Of a stretch of DNA of 64,000 bases, positions 8,122 to 16,084 are shown piece by piece. The DNA is from Clostridium sp. (lineage in GTDB: Bacteria > Bacillota > Clostridia > TANB77 > CAG-508). The position numbers and the translations under genes are program-made. The notes beneath the pieces were generated by a model, which did not search any database, was not told the DNA's origin, and saw only the letters and a list, made by a program, of their open reading frames with translations. The DNA lies in NCBI GenBank assembly GCA_018371855.1, contig JAHAKD010000001.1, positions 62,001 through 126,000 of the forward strand, read 5' to 3'. The first letter of the stretch is position 1; every line of letters starts with the position of its first letter.

Positions 8122-8883
8122 TTAAGATAAAGTTATATTCTTTCTAATTTTATCTGGCATAAAACAATATGCATGTTTTTGCCAAAATTTCATGGCTGGC
8201 AAATACAAGTCATCCCCAGGCTCTAATTTCCAAGGGCGTGGCATAGGCTCTAATCCGGTAAATTTTATGTTAGTAATAACATAAAATACGCCATCTACAT
8301 CAGCCATCTTTTCAAAATCAATCGAAAGACGCTGGACTTTTTGAGGAGAAGCAAAAGTCATATAAACCGGATACTTTTCTCCCTGTCGAACGACCTTTAC
8401 AAGGTCATCAGCATCTTCGTAGAATGACAAAGGGGTAAAATCGGCATAACCAATAACTGATTTTGTTTTTACCCTATAATTTTCGCTTTTGGATTCCAGT
8501 TTCGCATGACTAACAACTTTCCTTAAAAAAGCAATATTAATATTGCAACAGAAATCTCTCGCGAAGTATACAGGGTATAAATTATTAGCATGCCCTATAA
8601 ATTTAAGATTCCTTTTCCAGAAAGCTTTTGAAACTTCATAGGAATCTTTATATTTTATAAGAGCTACTATTAGCCTGCGCATATGTCCTTTGCCAGAAAG
8701 CTCATATGGGATAAGCGAAGAGATTCGCTCCATATCCTGATACAAATATGAGCCTTCGATAACTTCTTTTACCATATCTAATGTAACATGTTTATCAAGC
8801 TTAATTCCATACCGTTGATAAACTTTGAAACCATTCTTAGATACAGCAAGTATTTCTTTAGGTGGTGAGTTATAATTTTTCAT
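8122..8883 (-). CDS. Orphan cytosolic protein of unknown function in a self-contained unit
   Basis: A 253-residue protein I do not recognise. It has no signal peptide or membrane helix and is rich in aromatic and basic residues. Its base composition is visibly richer in G and C than that of its neighbours, with codons such as CGC, CTG and GCC that are rare elsewhere, which suggests acquisition. It has its own promoter at 8990-9018, a leader of about 100 bases and a terminator. The Shine-Dalgarno sequence lies 30 bases from the ATG with a perfect hairpin between them. Confidence 0.6.
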   Translation of the reverse strand: MKNYNSPPKEILAVSKNGFKVYQRYGIKLDKHVTLDMVKEVIEGSYLYQDMERISSLIPYELSGKGHMRRLIVALIKYKDSYEVSKAFWKRNLKFIGHANNLYPVYFARDFCCNINIAFLRKVVSHAKLESKSENYRVKTKSVIGYADFTPLSFYEDADDLVKVVRQGEKYPVYMTFASPQKVQRLSIDFEKMADVDGVFYVITNIKFTGLEPMPRPWKLEPGDDLYLPAMKFWQKHAYCFMPDKIRKNITLS

Positions 8884-8920
8884 AACATTTAGTTCTTAAT
8901 AAATTAAGAACTACCTCCTT
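8884..8920 (-). promoter_or_regulatory. Structured ribosome-binding site of the 8122-8883 gene
   Basis: On the minus strand AAGGAGG (8914-8920) is followed by a 22-base perfect palindrome (8891-8912, arms AGTTCTTAAT/ATTAAGAACT), then seven bases to the ATG. Folding the palindrome would bring the Shine-Dalgarno sequence to normal distance from the start. In linear form the spacing is too long. Confidence 0.5.
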
Positions 8921-8989
8921 TCTAAAACTACAAGACCAGCAAAAGGAAACTATCCTTTATATGCCAATCAACTGTTTTGCTACAATGTC

Positions 8990-9018
8990 ATTATATAAGT
9001 ATATTTTGGATACTACAA
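8990..9018 (-). promoter_or_regulatory. Promoter of the orphan 8122-8883 gene
   Basis: On the minus strand, TTGTAG (9018-9013) and TATAAT (8995-8990) are separated by 17 bases. Transcription would start about 100 bases before the ATG. Confidence 0.55.
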
Positions 9019-9023
9019 GTTTT

Positions 9024-9052
9024 TTGCAAAATTAAATAAATTTTTGTATAAT
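9024..9052 (+). promoter_or_regulatory. Promoter of the endonuclease IV gene
   Basis: TTGCAA at 9024 and TATAAT at 9047 are separated by 17 bases. It is divergent from the promoter of the orphan gene. Confidence 0.6.
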
Positions 9053-9095
9053 AATGTCACATAATTATTAATGAAAACTAATGTTAGGAGGAAAA

Positions 9096-9926
9096 ATGTT
9101 AAATATAGGTTGTCATTTATCAATATCTAAAGGATATGAAAATATGGGGAAGGAAGCAATAAAAATTGAGGCTAATACTTTTCAGTTTTTTACAAGAAAT
9201 CCTAGAGGAGGAAAAATAAAAGAATTAAATATAGAAGATATAAATAATTTATTAGAACTTATGAAGAAAAATAATTTTTCTAAAATATTAGCACATGCAC
9301 CATATACAATGAATTTATGTTCAGACAAAGAAGATATTCGTGAGTTTGCTAAAAACATGATGAAAGAAGATTTAGAAAGAATGGAATATTTTCCAGGGAA
9401 TATGTACAATTTTCATCCAGGAAGTCATGTGGGACAAGGAGTAGAAGAAGGTATAGAATATATTGTTAAAGCTTTAAATGAAGTACTTACCAAAAATCAA
9501 TCTACCACAGTGTTGTTAGAGACAATGGCAGGGAAAGGAACAGAGATAGGAAGAAGTTTTGAAGAAATAAAAACAATAATAGATAAAGTCAGTTTAAAAG
9601 AAAAATTAGGAGTTTGTCTTGATACCTGCCATATAAATGATGCAGGATATGATGTAAGTGATATTGATAAAGTATTAAATGAATTTGATAAAGTTATAGG
9701 CTTAAAATATTTAAAAGCAATACATTTAAATGATAGTATGAATGAATTAGGAAGTCATAAAGATAGACATCAAAAAATAGGAGAAGGTACAATAGGTATT
9801 ACAAATTTTGAAAAAATTATAAATCATCCTGTGTTAAAAGATTTGCCATTTTATTTGGAAACACCAAATGATTTAACAGGGTACGCAAAAGAAATAAAAT
9901 TATTAAGAAATTTGTATAAAAGTTAA
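9096..9926 (+). CDS. nfo: Deoxyribonuclease IV (AP endonuclease)
   Basis: Endonuclease IV cuts the backbone 5' of abasic sites in base-excision repair. The 276-residue TIM barrel shows IGCHLSISKGYEN, HAPYTMNLCS, NFHPGSHVGQG, LLETMAGKGTEIG, GVCLDTCHINDAGYD, AIHLNDSMNELGSHKDRH, GEGTIG and YLETPND, which between them carry the metal-binding His, Asp and Glu residues. The ATG at 9096 is preferred because the AGGAGG site lies inside the five codons after an upstream ATG at 9081. Length is normal. It is followed by an RNA methyltransferase gene. Confidence 0.95.
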   Translation: MLNIGCHLSISKGYENMGKEAIKIEANTFQFFTRNPRGGKIKELNIEDINNLLELMKKNNFSKILAHAPYTMNLCSDKEDIREFAKNMMKEDLERMEYFPGNMYNFHPGSHVGQGVEEGIEYIVKALNEVLTKNQSTTVLLETMAGKGTEIGRSFEEIKTIIDKVSLKEKLGVCLDTCHINDAGYDVSDIDKVLNEFDKVIGLKYLKAIHLNDSMNELGSHKDRHQKIGEGTIGITNFEKIINHPVLKDLPFYLETPNDLTGYAKEIKLLRNLYKS

Positions 9927-9949
9927 AATAGAAGAAGGAGAGAAAATTA

Positions 9950-10891
9950 ATGCTTTCAGTAATGGAGGTAAAGAAGAGATTACCAAGAGACTTTATAGAA
10001 GAATTATATAGTTTGCATTCACCATTAGTTGCAGATAAAATATTATCTGGAATGGCAGGAAAAAGAAATACTACTTTGCGTGTAAATACATTAAAGTACA
10101 ATATTCAAGAACTAATGAGATATTTTAGAGAGATAAATATCAAGTTCGAAAGAGTTAGCTTTTTTAACGATGCATTAGTAATAAAAAATGCAACTGAAAA
10201 AGATATTCAAAAGCTAGATATTTACGAAAAGGGATATATTTATTTGCAAAGTCTGTCTAGTATGATTCCACCACTAGTGCTAGGTGCGAAAGAAAATGAG
10301 CAAATATTGGATATGGCATCAGCGCCAGGAAGTAAAACAACACAAATCTCTGCAATGATGAATAATACAGGACATATTATTGCAAATGAATTGGACAAGA
10401 TAAGATGTGAACGTTTAAAATTTAATTTAAATAATCAAGGAGCAACAAATGTAGAAGTAATAAATGGGTATGGAGAAAAATTAGGCGAGAAACATCCAGA
10501 AACTTTTGACAGAGTTTTATTAGATACGCCATGTAGTGGAGAAGGTAGATTTATTGCAGAAATAGCAGGTACATATCGAAATTGGTCATTAAAAACAGTA
10601 AAAGAACTTTCAAAAATACAAAGAAAACTTATAAAAAGTGGGTATAATGCATTAAAGCCAGGAGGAATAATGGTATATTCTACATGTACATTAAATTTAG
10701 AAGAGAATGAAAATATTTTAAAATGGGCATTGGAGAATTTAAGTTTTAAAATGATGGATATAGATTTAAATATAAAGAACGCAATACCAGGAGACAAACT
10801 TGGTACAAATTTAGGGTTAGAAAAAGCAATAAAAATATTGCCTAATAAAGAAACAGAAGGATTTTTTATAGCAAAATTAAGAAAAATTTAA
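9950..10891 (+). CDS. RsmB/NOP-family RNA (cytosine-5) methyltransferase
   Basis: An S-adenosylmethionine-dependent m5C methyltransferase acting on rRNA or tRNA. The 313 residues include the SAM motif ILDMASAPGSKTTQI, the catalytic DTPCSGEGRF (PC cysteine) and the second conserved cysteine in VYSTCTLNLEENE. The length fits a catalytic domain with a short N-terminal region. The NusB-like domain of RsmB and the C-terminal PUA-type extension of RsmF are both absent, so the exact target is not assignable. GAAGGAG precedes the ATG. Confidence 0.88.
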   Translation: MLSVMEVKKRLPRDFIEELYSLHSPLVADKILSGMAGKRNTTLRVNTLKYNIQELMRYFREINIKFERVSFFNDALVIKNATEKDIQKLDIYEKGYIYLQSLSSMIPPLVLGAKENEQILDMASAPGSKTTQISAMMNNTGHIIANELDKIRCERLKFNLNNQGATNVEVINGYGEKLGEKHPETFDRVLLDTPCSGEGRFIAEIAGTYRNWSLKTVKELSKIQRKLIKSGYNALKPGGIMVYSTCTLNLEENENILKWALENLSFKMMDIDLNIKNAIPGDKLGTNLGLEKAIKILPNKETEGFFIAKLRKI

Positions 10892-10928
10892 TTAACGAAT
10901 TATGAAAAAAATAGTAAGGAGGATAAAT

Positions 10929-11336
10929 ATGGAGTCAAGAATAGAAGAAGCAGTTAATAAAAAGAAAAAGGGATATAATTGTGCACAAGCAGTAGCTTGT
11001 ACTTATTGTGATTATGTAGGGATTGATGAAGAAACAATGTTTAATATATGCCAAGCTTTTGGTACTGGCATGGGAACACTAGAAGGAACTTGTGGTGCAA
11101 TAGTTGGAGCAGGTGTTGTTCTAGGGATGATGAATAAGCAGAGATTAAAAACGAATCAAGATATAAGAAAAATTATGCAGGAATTTAAAGCTCAAAATTC
11201 TACAGTTATTTGTAAAGAATTAAAAGGAATAGGGACAGGAAAAGTATTAAGAGAATGCAATGATTGTGTACGAGATGCTGCAAGATTTTTAGAAAATATA
11301 ATTGAAGAAAAAGAAAAACAGGTTGACGTAATTTAA
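10929..11336 (+). CDS. C-GCAxxG-C-C family protein
   Basis: A 135-residue protein of the C_GCAxxG_C_C family, probably a redox or metal-linked membrane-associated protein of unknown role. It shows YNCAQAVACTYC, TGMGTLEGTCGAIVGAGVVLG and a C-terminal CKELKG...CNDCVRDAARFLE. The ATG at 10929 is chosen because AAGGAGG lies six bases before it; an upstream ATG at 10902 has no site. A promoter for the next unit lies inside its last codons. Confidence 0.85.
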   Translation: MESRIEEAVNKKKKGYNCAQAVACTYCDYVGIDEETMFNICQAFGTGMGTLEGTCGAIVGAGVVLGMMNKQRLKTNQDIRKIMQEFKAQNSTVICKELKGIGTGKVLRECNDCVRDAARFLENIIEEKEKQVDVI

Positions 11337-11351
11337 ATTAGGTGCTAAAAT
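11323..11351 (+). promoter_or_regulatory. Promoter upstream of a structured leader
   Basis: TTGACG at 11323 and TAAAAT at 11346 are separated by exactly 17 bases. It overlaps the end of the C-GCAxxG-C-C gene and points into the hairpin-rich region before the acetyltransferase cluster. Confidence 0.6.
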
Positions 11352-11357
11352 AGAACT

Positions 11358-11497
11358 ATGTTTTAAGAGTTTACCTAAGAGTATAAACTTGAGCGGTAAA
11401 GAGTAATAAAAAATTACTTACACTTAAAGTAAGATTAGATAAGAATAATTCGAGTCTTACAAAGGAGTCTTAAAGATTTCTTTGTAAGGCTTTTTTT
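11358..11497 (+). promoter_or_regulatory. Candidate attenuator leader (or small RNA) with competing hairpins
   Basis: About 140 bases without a gene. The hairpin CTTACAAAG/CTTTGTAAG (11456-11464 with 11480-11488) is followed by seven T, a good intrinsic terminator. GTAAGA at 11429-11434 can pair either with CTTAC at 11417-11421 or with TCTTAC at 11455-11460, which is part of the terminator arm. That is an antiterminator arrangement. GTTTACC near 11369-11375 likewise has two alternative partners. It matches no riboswitch or T-box I know. It could equally be a free small RNA. Confidence 0.45.
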
Positions 11498-11560
11498 CTT
11501 ATATATTAAAAGATATAATATACTAAAATAGAGATATATTTATAAAAGGGGATAAAAATT

Positions 11561-12466
11561 ATGAGATATGAAGAGATGAAAGAAGAGGAGCTAAAGGAAA
11601 CGCTAGAATTGGTAAAAAGAGTTTTTGATGAATTTGAAGTACCAGATTATACAGACGAAGGAGTAACTAATTTTTATAAGTTTATTGCATATGATAGTAT
11701 TTTAGCTCATATAAAAAATAATTTTAAAATTTTTGTTGCAAAAGCAGAAGACAAAATAATTGGAATGGTTTGTATAAGAGATTATTCTCATGTTGCAATG
11801 TTATTTGTAGATAAAAAATATCATAAAAATGGAATTGGAACAGAATTAATGAACTATGCAAAGAATTATTGCCAAGAAAAAAATGAGGATAATTATAAGA
11901 TAACAGTAAATTCAGCACCATTTGCAATAGACTTTTACCATAAAATTGGCTTTAAAGATACTGGAAAAGAGCAAACTGTTGATGGAATAAGATTTTTACC
12001 AATGCAGCTTTCAATTTATAAATTTGTAGAATATAGAGATGAATATTCTGACTACTTATATAAGACAAAAAAAGAATGTTTTAAATGGTATGTAGAAAAA
12101 ATTTATGGTCCTTGGGAAGATGAATTTCAGTTAGAATTTTTTAAAAACTTTATAAGAGAAAAAAGAAATTACATAAAAGTAATAATCTATAATGATAGAC
12201 CAATAGGTATGTTTACAAATTATATTAATGAAGATGGAGACGATTTTATAGGTTTATTTTACATAGATAAAGCCTACCAAGGAAATGGGATTGGAACACA
12301 AATTTTAAAGGAACAATTATTAGTAGATAAAAGAAGTAATGTAGATACTGTATTGCAAGTATTTAAAGAAAATACTGCTAAGAAATTATATGAAAAAGTT
12401 GGATTTGAGGTATATGATGAAACAGATAATCATTATAAAATGATTAGAAGAATAAAGGAGGAATAG
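11561..12466 (+). CDS. Protein with two tandem GNAT acetyltransferase domains
   Basis: A 301-residue protein with two complete GNAT folds. The first (about 1-155) has the acetyl-CoA loop KKYHKNGIGTELM, and the second (about 165-301) has DKAYQGNGIGTQIL. Each ends with the typical YHKIGF or YEKVGF strand. GNAT enzymes move an acetyl group from acetyl-CoA to amines; the substrate is unknown. It heads a four-gene run with close spacing behind a candidate attenuator, which fits an inducible resistance or metabolite-modifying cluster. Confidence 0.8.
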   Translation: MRYEEMKEEELKETLELVKRVFDEFEVPDYTDEGVTNFYKFIAYDSILAHIKNNFKIFVAKAEDKIIGMVCIRDYSHVAMLFVDKKYHKNGIGTELMNYAKNYCQEKNEDNYKITVNSAPFAIDFYHKIGFKDTGKEQTVDGIRFLPMQLSIYKFVEYRDEYSDYLYKTKKECFKWYVEKIYGPWEDEFQLEFFKNFIREKRNYIKVIIYNDRPIGMFTNYINEDGDDFIGLFYIDKAYQGNGIGTQILKEQLLVDKRSNVDTVLQVFKENTAKKLYEKVGFEVYDETDNHYKMIRRIKEE

Positions 12467-12468
12467 CT

Positions 12469-13032
12469 ATGGCTAAATTTGTATTAATATGTGGACCACA
12501 AGCTGTAGGTAAAATGACAGTTGGTCAAGAGCTTGCAAAATTAACTGGGTTAAAATTTATGCATAATCATGAAACGATAGATTTACCATTAAAGTTTTTC
12601 GAATTTAAGTCAGAGCAAAGAGAACGTTTAACAGATTTGTTTAGATTTTCAATCTTTGAGGAAGTTGCAAAAAGTGATTTAAAAGGAATGATATTTACGT
12701 TAATGTGGGCTTTCGAAAGACAAGAAGATTGGGATTGGGTACAACGAATAAAAGATATATACGATAAAGAAAATGGGGAATTTTATGTTGTTGAACTGGA
12801 AACCACATTAGAAGAGAGGCTAAAAAGGAATAAAACCGAAAACAGACTAAAAAATAAACCTACTAAAAGAGATTTAGAATTCAGCGAGAAAGAATTATTA
12901 AAATCTGTAGATAAGCATAGATTAAATTCCTATGAAGGAGAAGTAAAATACGAAAATTATATAAAAATAAATAATACAAATATTTCAGCAGAAGATACAG
13001 CAAAAATAATACAAGAAAAATTTAAGTTATAG
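12469..13032 (+). CDS. P-loop kinase-like protein
   Basis: A 187-residue P-loop protein of the shikimate/adenylate kinase-like group. It has Walker A GPQAVGKMTVG near residues 9-19, MHNHETIDLPL after it, and an acidic-basic segment LKRNKTENRLKNKPTKRDL resembling a lid. The lysine and threonine of Walker A are intact. The phosphate acceptor is unknown. It starts two bases after the double-GNAT gene, with GGAGG inside that gene's end, so the two are co-translated. Confidence 0.75.
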   Translation: MAKFVLICGPQAVGKMTVGQELAKLTGLKFMHNHETIDLPLKFFEFKSEQRERLTDLFRFSIFEEVAKSDLKGMIFTLMWAFERQEDWDWVQRIKDIYDKENGEFYVVELETTLEERLKRNKTENRLKNKPTKRDLEFSEKELLKSVDKHRLNSYEGEVKYENYIKINNTNISAEDTAKIIQEKFKL

Positions 13033-13044
13033 GGGGGACTTTAT

Positions 13045-14115
13045 ATGGAAGATGAATTAGAATTAATATTTCCATCAAAAGAATATAAAGAACAAGTAGA
13101 ACAATTTAAAGAAGAATTTATAAATAATAATGAAAATGATATACCTGGTGGTGGAGGATTAGAAAGAGAAGAAACATTTGAAGATTGGATGCAAAAAATT
13201 AATGATGATTTATCAGAAGAAAAGAGTAAAGAAAGAGGAAGAGTACCATCAGTATTGTATTTAGCTTTTAGAAAACAAGATAAAAAATTGATAGGAATAA
13301 TTCAAATAAGATATGAGTTAAATGAATATTTATTTAAATGTGGAGGTCATATTGGTGATTCGATAAGGCCTTCTGAAAGAAATAAAGGATATAGTACTAA
13401 AATGATTTCATTAGCACTTAAAGAGGCTAAAAGAATAGGAATAGGAAACGTTCTAATGACCTGCGATAAAAATAATATTGCTTCGGCAAGAACAATTATT
13501 AAAAATGGTGGTAAATTAGAAAATGAAGTGATTGAAGATAATAAAATAGTACAAAGATATTGGATAACTCTAAAAAAGAGATATGCTATTGCTAGAAATA
13601 ATAAAGATATATTAGAAAGTGATTTCAAAAATATAAGAGTGGATGATGAAGAATTTAAGGGAAATATTTCATTGTTAACAATTAAGAAAGTAAAAAAAGA
13701 ATGGAGAATAGATGTAGAACAAAGATGCATTTTAGCTAATAATTATAATTGGCTAGAAATATACCCTGATGGCAAAAACTTTTGCATTACCACAATGTTT
13801 GATGAAAATGATAATATAGCTGAATGGTATTTTGATATTGCAAGAGAAATAGGTGAAGATAATGGAATGCCATATGAAGATGATCTTTACTTAGATGTAG
13901 TAATAGTACCAGATGGAAGAATACATATATTAGATGAAGATGAATTAAAAAGTGCATATGATAGAAAAGAAGTTAGCAAAGAAGAATACGAAATGGCATA
14001 TAGAGTTGCAAATAAAATTATAGAAAAAGGAAAAAATAAGAAATATTTAGATGAACTAACAAAATTTACAATGAAATATTTAAAAATATTAAGGGGTGAT
14101 GAAGATGTATTATAA
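13045..14115 (+). CDS. GNAT acetyltransferase fused to a DUF402 domain
   Basis: A 356-residue fusion. Residues 1 to about 172 form a GNAT domain with the acetyl-CoA loop RPSERNKGYSTKM and MTCDKNNIASARTI. Residues from about 180 on form a DUF402 domain with RYAIARNN, WLEIYPDG, DLYLDVVIVPDGRIHILDED and a helical C-terminus. DUF402 proteins include nucleoside phosphatases that use a barrel active site rich in acidic residues. The fusion suggests both activities act on one metabolite or nucleotide-linked compound. GGGGG precedes the ATG. The end overlaps the next gene by 11 bases. Confidence 0.75.
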   Translation: MEDELELIFPSKEYKEQVEQFKEEFINNNENDIPGGGGLEREETFEDWMQKINDDLSEEKSKERGRVPSVLYLAFRKQDKKLIGIIQIRYELNEYLFKCGGHIGDSIRPSERNKGYSTKMISLALKEAKRIGIGNVLMTCDKNNIASARTIIKNGGKLENEVIEDNKIVQRYWITLKKRYAIARNNKDILESDFKNIRVDDEEFKGNISLLTIKKVKKEWRIDVEQRCILANNYNWLEIYPDGKNFCITTMFDENDNIAEWYFDIAREIGEDNGMPYEDDLYLDVVIVPDGRIHILDEDELKSAYDRKEVSKEEYEMAYRVANKIIEKGKNKKYLDELTKFTMKYLKILRGDEDVL

Positions 14116-14662
14116 AAAATTAGTTGGGAAAGATATATATTTATCTCCAATAAGTGTAAATGATGCAGAAAAATATACAGAATGGTTAAATGATTTTAGA
14201 ACTACAGATTATATTGGAAAGAGTGCTCAAATAATGACATTAGAAAAAGAAAAAGAATATCTTGAAAAAAATATAGATAGTGAAGCAAATTTTAATATTG
14301 TAACAATTAATGAGGATAAATTGATAGGAACAATAGGCTTAGAACATATAGATCATTTAAGTAGAAAAGCTACTTTAGGTATTTTTATAGGTGATACAGA
14401 AGAAAGAGAAAAAGGTTACGGAACAGAAGCAATTTATTTAATTTTAGATTACGGATTTAGTTATTTGAATTTGAACAATATAAAATTGGATGTTGTGGAA
14501 TTTAATGAAAGAGCAATAGCATGCTATAAAAAATGTGGTTTTAAAGAATGTGGTGTTAGAAGAAAATGCGAATTTATAGATGGAGTCTACTATGATAGAA
14601 TTAGCATGGATATATTAAAAGAAGAATTTAGTGGAAAATATATATTAAATAGAAACATTTAG
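14105..14662 (+). CDS. GNAT acetyltransferase, RimJ/RimL-like
   Basis: A 185-residue acetyltransferase of the RimJ/RimL or spermidine-type GNAT branch: VGKDIYLSPISVNDAEKYTEWLND at the start, EEREKGYGTEAIYLILDY for acetyl-CoA binding and ERAIACYKKCGFKECG near the end. The ATG at 14105 is chosen because AAGGGG lies eight bases upstream; GTG 14096 and ATG 14099 overlap that site. It overlaps the GNAT-DUF402 gene and closes the cluster. Confidence 0.8.
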   Translation: MYYKKLVGKDIYLSPISVNDAEKYTEWLNDFRTTDYIGKSAQIMTLEKEKEYLEKNIDSEANFNIVTINEDKLIGTIGLEHIDHLSRKATLGIFIGDTEEREKGYGTEAIYLILDYGFSYLNLNNIKLDVVEFNERAIACYKKCGFKECGVRRKCEFIDGVYYDRISMDILKEEFSGKYILNRNI

Positions 14663-14788
14663 TAAAGCATTAATATGAGTTAAATAATCTAGGAAAGAAA
14701 ATTATTTAAATTATGTAGACTGAATTAGCTAAATGTGTTAAAATAATAGCAGTAACCGCAGTTGATTTATACATAGGAGGGTGTATAT

Positions 14789-15391
14789 ATGCAAAAATAT
14801 TTCAAAGACTTAGAACGGACAATGTCTGTTCAAGAACTAAAGGATCTTGCCACAGAGCTGGCGGAAGAATATGCTGATAGAGAAGCTGCTGGAATTACGA
14901 AAACTGATTTAGCAAATGATAATGATATGAAAGTAGAACTAGTCAGCGAGCTCTTAGACTATGCAGTAGTTCATAGCCTGGTAAGTGAAGCAACAGTAAA
15001 CCGGATGGAAAGACGAGCGCTTGCCAATCAAAAAAGGCACTCACCGGAGGGAAAAATTTTTTCTGCTAAATATCATTACGCAGAGCTTCGTAGAAAGAGA
15101 GTAGAACATCAAGTTTTTAGCTTTTCCGAAGAAAAGATTAGAGAACTGTCGCTTGCTTTTGCAGAAGAAACTGATAAAAGCAAGGAGGAATTTGCAATCC
15201 ACTATGGAATTGCAAAGAAAACTGTGGATATTCTTTTAAAAAAGGCAATTACAGAAAGTATCTGTGATGATGAGACCTTTAGAAAAATTGAAGAAAGGTC
15301 TATCAAACACAATGATAGTCCTGAGACAAAAGCATTTTTCAGACAGCTTCACGAAAGACGTGAAGCAAGGAAGAAAAACTTTTTTGCATAA
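14789..15391 (+). CDS. Orphan helical protein of unknown function in a self-contained unit
   Basis: A 200-residue, strongly charged, all-helical protein with two similar halves: YADREAAGITKTDLAND near 30 and FAEETDKSKEEFAIHYGIAK near 130. Both resemble helix-turn-helix-like blocks, so nucleic-acid binding is possible but unproven. G+C is visibly higher than in the neighbours. A weak promoter (TAGACT, 17 bases, TAAAAT) may lie upstream. The AGGAGG site sits in the 8-base loop of a hairpin (stem 14768-14773 with 14782-14787). A strong terminator follows. Confidence 0.6.
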   Translation: MQKYFKDLERTMSVQELKDLATELAEEYADREAAGITKTDLANDNDMKVELVSELLDYAVVHSLVSEATVNRMERRALANQKRHSPEGKIFSAKYHYAELRRKRVEHQVFSFSEEKIRELSLAFAEETDKSKEEFAIHYGIAKKTVDILLKKAITESICDDETFRKIEERSIKHNDSPETKAFFRQLHERREARKKNFFA

Positions 15392-15399
15392 TCCGTACC

Positions 15400-15453
15400 A
15401 AAACACAGAAGCAACGTGGAAGATATTTTTCCAGTTGCTTTTGTGTTTTTTTG
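15400..15453 (+). terminator. Strong intrinsic terminator of the 14789 gene
   Basis: A long stem with few mismatches (arms around AAGCAACGTGGAA and TTTTCCAGTTGCTT) ends in a run of seven T. Confidence 0.85.
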
Positions 15454-15585
15454 AACTTTAGTGACAGAGGTTAAAATACAAAATTTATGTAAATTACAAT
15501 AAATTTTGTATTCGAAATATACTTATTGTGAATATAAAGTATAAAACAAATGAAAATAGAGATAATAAACAAAGGAGGTAAAAGT

Positions 15586-16020
15586 ATGGAAGAGAAGAAT
15601 TTACAGATATTAAAAGAAATTCATAAAGGTACAGTAATGGGAATGAATTCTATATCCTTTGTTGCAGAAAAGCTTGATAATAGTGAGTTGAAAGACAACT
15701 TAAGCTTTCAATATACACAATATGGTCAAGTCATGGATAGAGTAAATAAACTATATGAAAACTATGGAGAAATACCAGAAGAGAAAAATATAATGAATAA
15801 AGTAATGGGATGGACCGGAGTACAAATGAATACATTAAATGATAAAAGTCCATCAAAAATAGCAGAAATAATGATAGAAGGTACGACAATGGGAATTATA
15901 GAAGGAAGAAAACTAATAAATAATGAAGCAGACAAAGCTTCAAAGGATGTAAGAGATTTATTAAATAATTTTGTGACGTTTCAAGAAAATAATGTGGAAC
16001 AGCTAAAAAAATTTTTATAG
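15586..16020 (+). CDS. Helical protein of unknown function, possibly ferritin-like
   Basis: A 144-residue protein predicted to be a helical bundle. It has repeated amphipathic helices, an ILKEIHKGTVMGMNSI start and QYTQYGQVMDRV in the middle. The size and pattern resemble DUF2383-type four-helix bundles, but clear metal-binding E...ExxH motifs are missing. The ATG at 15586 follows AAAGGAGG by seven bases; the longer frame to 15550 has no site. The gene stands alone upstream of the tyrS T-box. Confidence 0.5.
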   Translation: MEEKNLQILKEIHKGTVMGMNSISFVAEKLDNSELKDNLSFQYTQYGQVMDRVNKLYENYGEIPEEKNIMNKVMGWTGVQMNTLNDKSPSKIAEIMIEGTTMGIIEGRKLINNEADKASKDVRDLLNNFVTFQENNVEQLKKFL

Positions 16021-16049
16021 AGACTTTAAGAAATGCCACAAATATCTAC

Positions 16050-16078
16050 TTGCAAAAGTAGAAAAAAGCAGGTATAAT
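16050..16078 (+). promoter_or_regulatory. Promoter of the tyrS T-box transcript
   Basis: TTGCAA at 16050 and TATAAT at 16073 are 17 bases apart, directly upstream of the T-box leader. Confidence 0.65.
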
Positions 16079-16084
16079 AGTAAT

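Noticed and set aside
9081..9095. ATG 9081 as the start of endonuclease IV
   Set aside because: The ribosome-binding site lies inside these codons, so translation begins at 9096.
11340..11497. T-box or known riboswitch upstream of the GNAT cluster
   Set aside because: No T-box TGGN-containing motif and no conserved riboswitch core. Kept only as an unclassified attenuator candidate.
15264..15461. 65-codon open frame overlapping the end of the 14789 gene
   Set aside because: It runs through the terminator hairpin in another frame and has no independent support.
16034..16062. Terminator hairpin after the 15586 gene (CTACTT/AAGTAG)
   Set aside because: The short stem is followed by A residues, not T, and overlaps the tyrS promoter.
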